6,505 nucleotides of DNA from positions 1-6,505 of the forward strand of contig CADBLV010000389.1 of NCBI GenBank assembly GCA_902795555.1, written 5' to 3'. The position numbers and the translations under genes are program-made. This stretch comes from an uncultured Eubacteriales bacterium (GTDB taxonomy: Bacteria; Bacillota_A; Clostridia; Christensenellales; Aristaeellaceae). The stretch's first letter is position 1; each line of letters opens with the position of its first letter. Positions 6,067 to 6,505 of this stretch are shown piece by piece. The notes under the pieces are model-generated. The model did not search any database and was not told the origin of the DNA. It saw only the letters and a program-made list of their open reading frames with translations.

Positions 6067-6227
6067 ACAAACACCCTGCCGCGCAACCCAGTTTTCCCAT
6101 GCCGTGCAACCCTATTATTCGCTGTTTACTTCACTCCCGCTTTTGAACGAACCAAAGCACAAACACTCTGCCGCACAACTCTATTTTTTCCTGTTTACTT
6201 CACTCCGGCTTCATGATATAATGAGCC
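6067..6227 (+). repeat. Degenerate 69-bp direct repeat with a possible 23-bp sub-period
   Basis: Positions 6100-6142 match 6169-6211 at 36 of 43 bases, sharing TGTTTACTTCACTCC exactly, with an offset of 69 bp. In addition 6067-6087 matches 6159-6179 at 19 of 21 bases, offset 92 bp. GCCG-centred cores occur at 6077, 6100 and 6169. All offsets (23, 69, 92) are multiples of 23, implying expansion from a 23-bp unit. The last copy carries the promoter of the rubrerythrin gene: the -35 is shared by both 69-bp copies, but only the last has a -10. Confidence 0.75.
6194..6222 (+). promoter_or_regulatory. Promoter of the reverse rubrerythrin gene (extended -10)
   Basis: A perfect TATAAT (6217-6222) is preceded by TG at 6214-6215, making an extended -10, and by TTTACT (6194-6199) at 17-nt spacing as a 4-of-6 match to the -35. 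Transcription would begin near 6229, leaving about 100 nt before the ATG. A second TATAAT at 6252-6257 has no good -35. No clear PerR box was found, although peroxide regulation would be expected for this gene family. Confidence 0.75.
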
Positions 6228-6228
6228 T

Positions 6229-6332
6229 GTGAAAAGTCTCCGGGCGTTGGATATAATCAGGTACGCGCAGTTCAATGGGCATTGATCACCCGGATACTCT
6301 TCAACAGATTATGATTTTGGAGGTAAAGATCA
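6229..6332 (+). other. Possible structured 5' leader of the reverse rubrerythrin mRNA
   Basis: Within the predicted leader, 6235-6244 (AGTCTCCGGG) can pair with 6289-6298 (CCCGGATACT) with one mismatch. This closes a 44-nt interior that contains a small hairpin, TCAAT-GGGC-ATTGA (6272-6285). The ribosome binding site (GGAGG, 6319-6323) lies about 20 nt downstream of the stem and would stay accessible. It matches no riboswitch class that I recognise; it may be only a stabilising stem. Confidence 0.35.
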
Positions 6333-6505
6333 ATGAAATGGGTTTGCTCAGTTTGTGGCTATGTCTATGAAGGACCGGAACCGCCGGAAAAGTGTCCCGT
6401 CTGTAAAGCCCCCGCTTCCAAGTTTGTGAAGCAGGAATCCGAAATGACCTGGGCCGCCGAGCATGTGGTCGGCGTGGCGCAGGGCGCTCCGGATGATATC
6501 ATCGC
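6333..6505 (+). CDS. Reverse rubrerythrin / NADH peroxidase-type protein, N-terminal part (3' end outside window)
   Basis: The first 57 residues are visible. Residues 1-34 form a short rubredoxin-like Fe(Cys)4 domain with Cys5, Cys8, Cys21 and Cys24 (CSVCGYVYEG and CPVC). They are followed at once by the linker and helix start SEMTWAAEHVVGVAQGAPDDI. The order rubredoxin first, then MTWAxEH leading into the ferritin-like diiron domain, is typical of clostridial reverse rubrerythrins. These reduce hydrogen peroxide (and oxygen) in the cytoplasm with electrons from NAD(P)H through a rubredoxin oxidoreductase. The diiron domain is off the window, so its ligands cannot be checked. The ATG is supported by GGAGG at 6319-6323, 9 nt upstream. 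The gene has its own promoter. A stand-alone rubredoxin is unlikely because the frame continues past residue 34 with the characteristic linker. Confidence 0.9.
   Translation, partial: MKWVCSVCGYVYEGPEPPEKCPVCKAPASKFVKQESEMTWAAEHVVGVAQGAPDDII

Larger units (their letters stand above)
5615..6193. other. Gene-free intergenic region rich in repeats
   Basis: No reading frame here has a credible ribosome binding site or recognisable product. The stretch holds the decayed copy of the mannosidase 3' end, the TTGAGTGTAAC cluster (5762-5965), an AT-richer segment (about 6000-6070) and the start of the 69-bp degenerate repeat that ends at the rubrerythrin promoter. I see no clear rho-independent terminator for the mannosidase gene. 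The AAAAAAGGGCGTTTTTT at about 6029-6045 has only an A/T stem and is not convincing. Confidence 0.6.

Noticed and set aside
6211..6224. PerR-like operator at the rubrerythrin -10
   Set aside because: Only the outer TCAT and ATGA are symmetric. The inner bases do not match the TTATAAT-type inverted repeat, so the AT-rich match is explained by the -10 itself.
5948..6232. 94-codon plus-strand frame in the intergenic region
   Set aside because: It starts within the TTGAGTGTAAC cluster, has no ribosome binding site, and runs through the 69-bp repeat and the rubrerythrin promoter.
6333..6434. Stand-alone rubredoxin gene
   Set aside because: The frame continues beyond the four-cysteine domain into the MTWAAEH segment typical of reverse rubrerythrin, with no stop before the window edge.

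Overview
The window looks like chromosome of a strictly anaerobic, GC-rich member of the Clostridia, probably an uncultured gut or rumen lineage. This is inferred from strong GGAGG ribosome binding sites, sigma-A-type promoters, a reverse-rubrerythrin-type oxidative stress gene, a cytosolic GH38 alpha-mannosidase and a secreted NAGPA-domain glycosidase. No 16S or other taxonomic marker is present, so the assignment is soft.

Layout. Positions 1-1966 hold a two-gene leftward operon. The first gene (1966 to 869) encodes an exported phosphodiester glycosidase (NAGPA/DUF2233 family). Its stop codon abuts the GTG start of the second gene (868 to 1, running off the window), which encodes a polytopic membrane protein with a faint resemblance to prolipoprotein diacylglyceryl transferase. 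Positions 1967-2380 are a divergent intergenic region. A near-consensus leftward promoter lies at its left and a rightward promoter with an A/T tract at its right. Between them sits an array of alternating 21- and 23-bp repeats (44-bp period) that almost fills the gap.

Positions 2381-5614 encode a 1077-residue GH38 alpha-mannosidase with all four expected zinc/catalytic residues visible and an in-frame tandem duplication of 23 residues in its C-terminal part. Positions 5615-6332 contain no credible gene but are rich in repeats. They hold a degenerate copy of the mannosidase 3' end, then six copies of TTGAGTGTAAC arranged as palindromes and direct repeats and partly bounded by perfect 18-bp inverted repeats (possible mobile-element remnant), then a 69-bp degenerate direct repeat whose last copy contains the next promoter. 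From 6333 to the right edge is the start of a reverse rubrerythrin (NADH peroxidase type) gene, preceded by a leader of about 100 nt that may fold.

The mannosidase and the secreted glycosidase both act on glycans or glycosidic bonds and share a divergent control region, so joint regulation is plausible but unproven. The rubrerythrin gene appears to be an independent transcription unit for peroxide/oxygen defence. The most unusual property of the window is repeat expansion at every scale: repeats in two proteins and in both intergenic regions. No complete new defence or mobile system is evident; the two intergenic repeat arrays are the best candidates for something undescribed.
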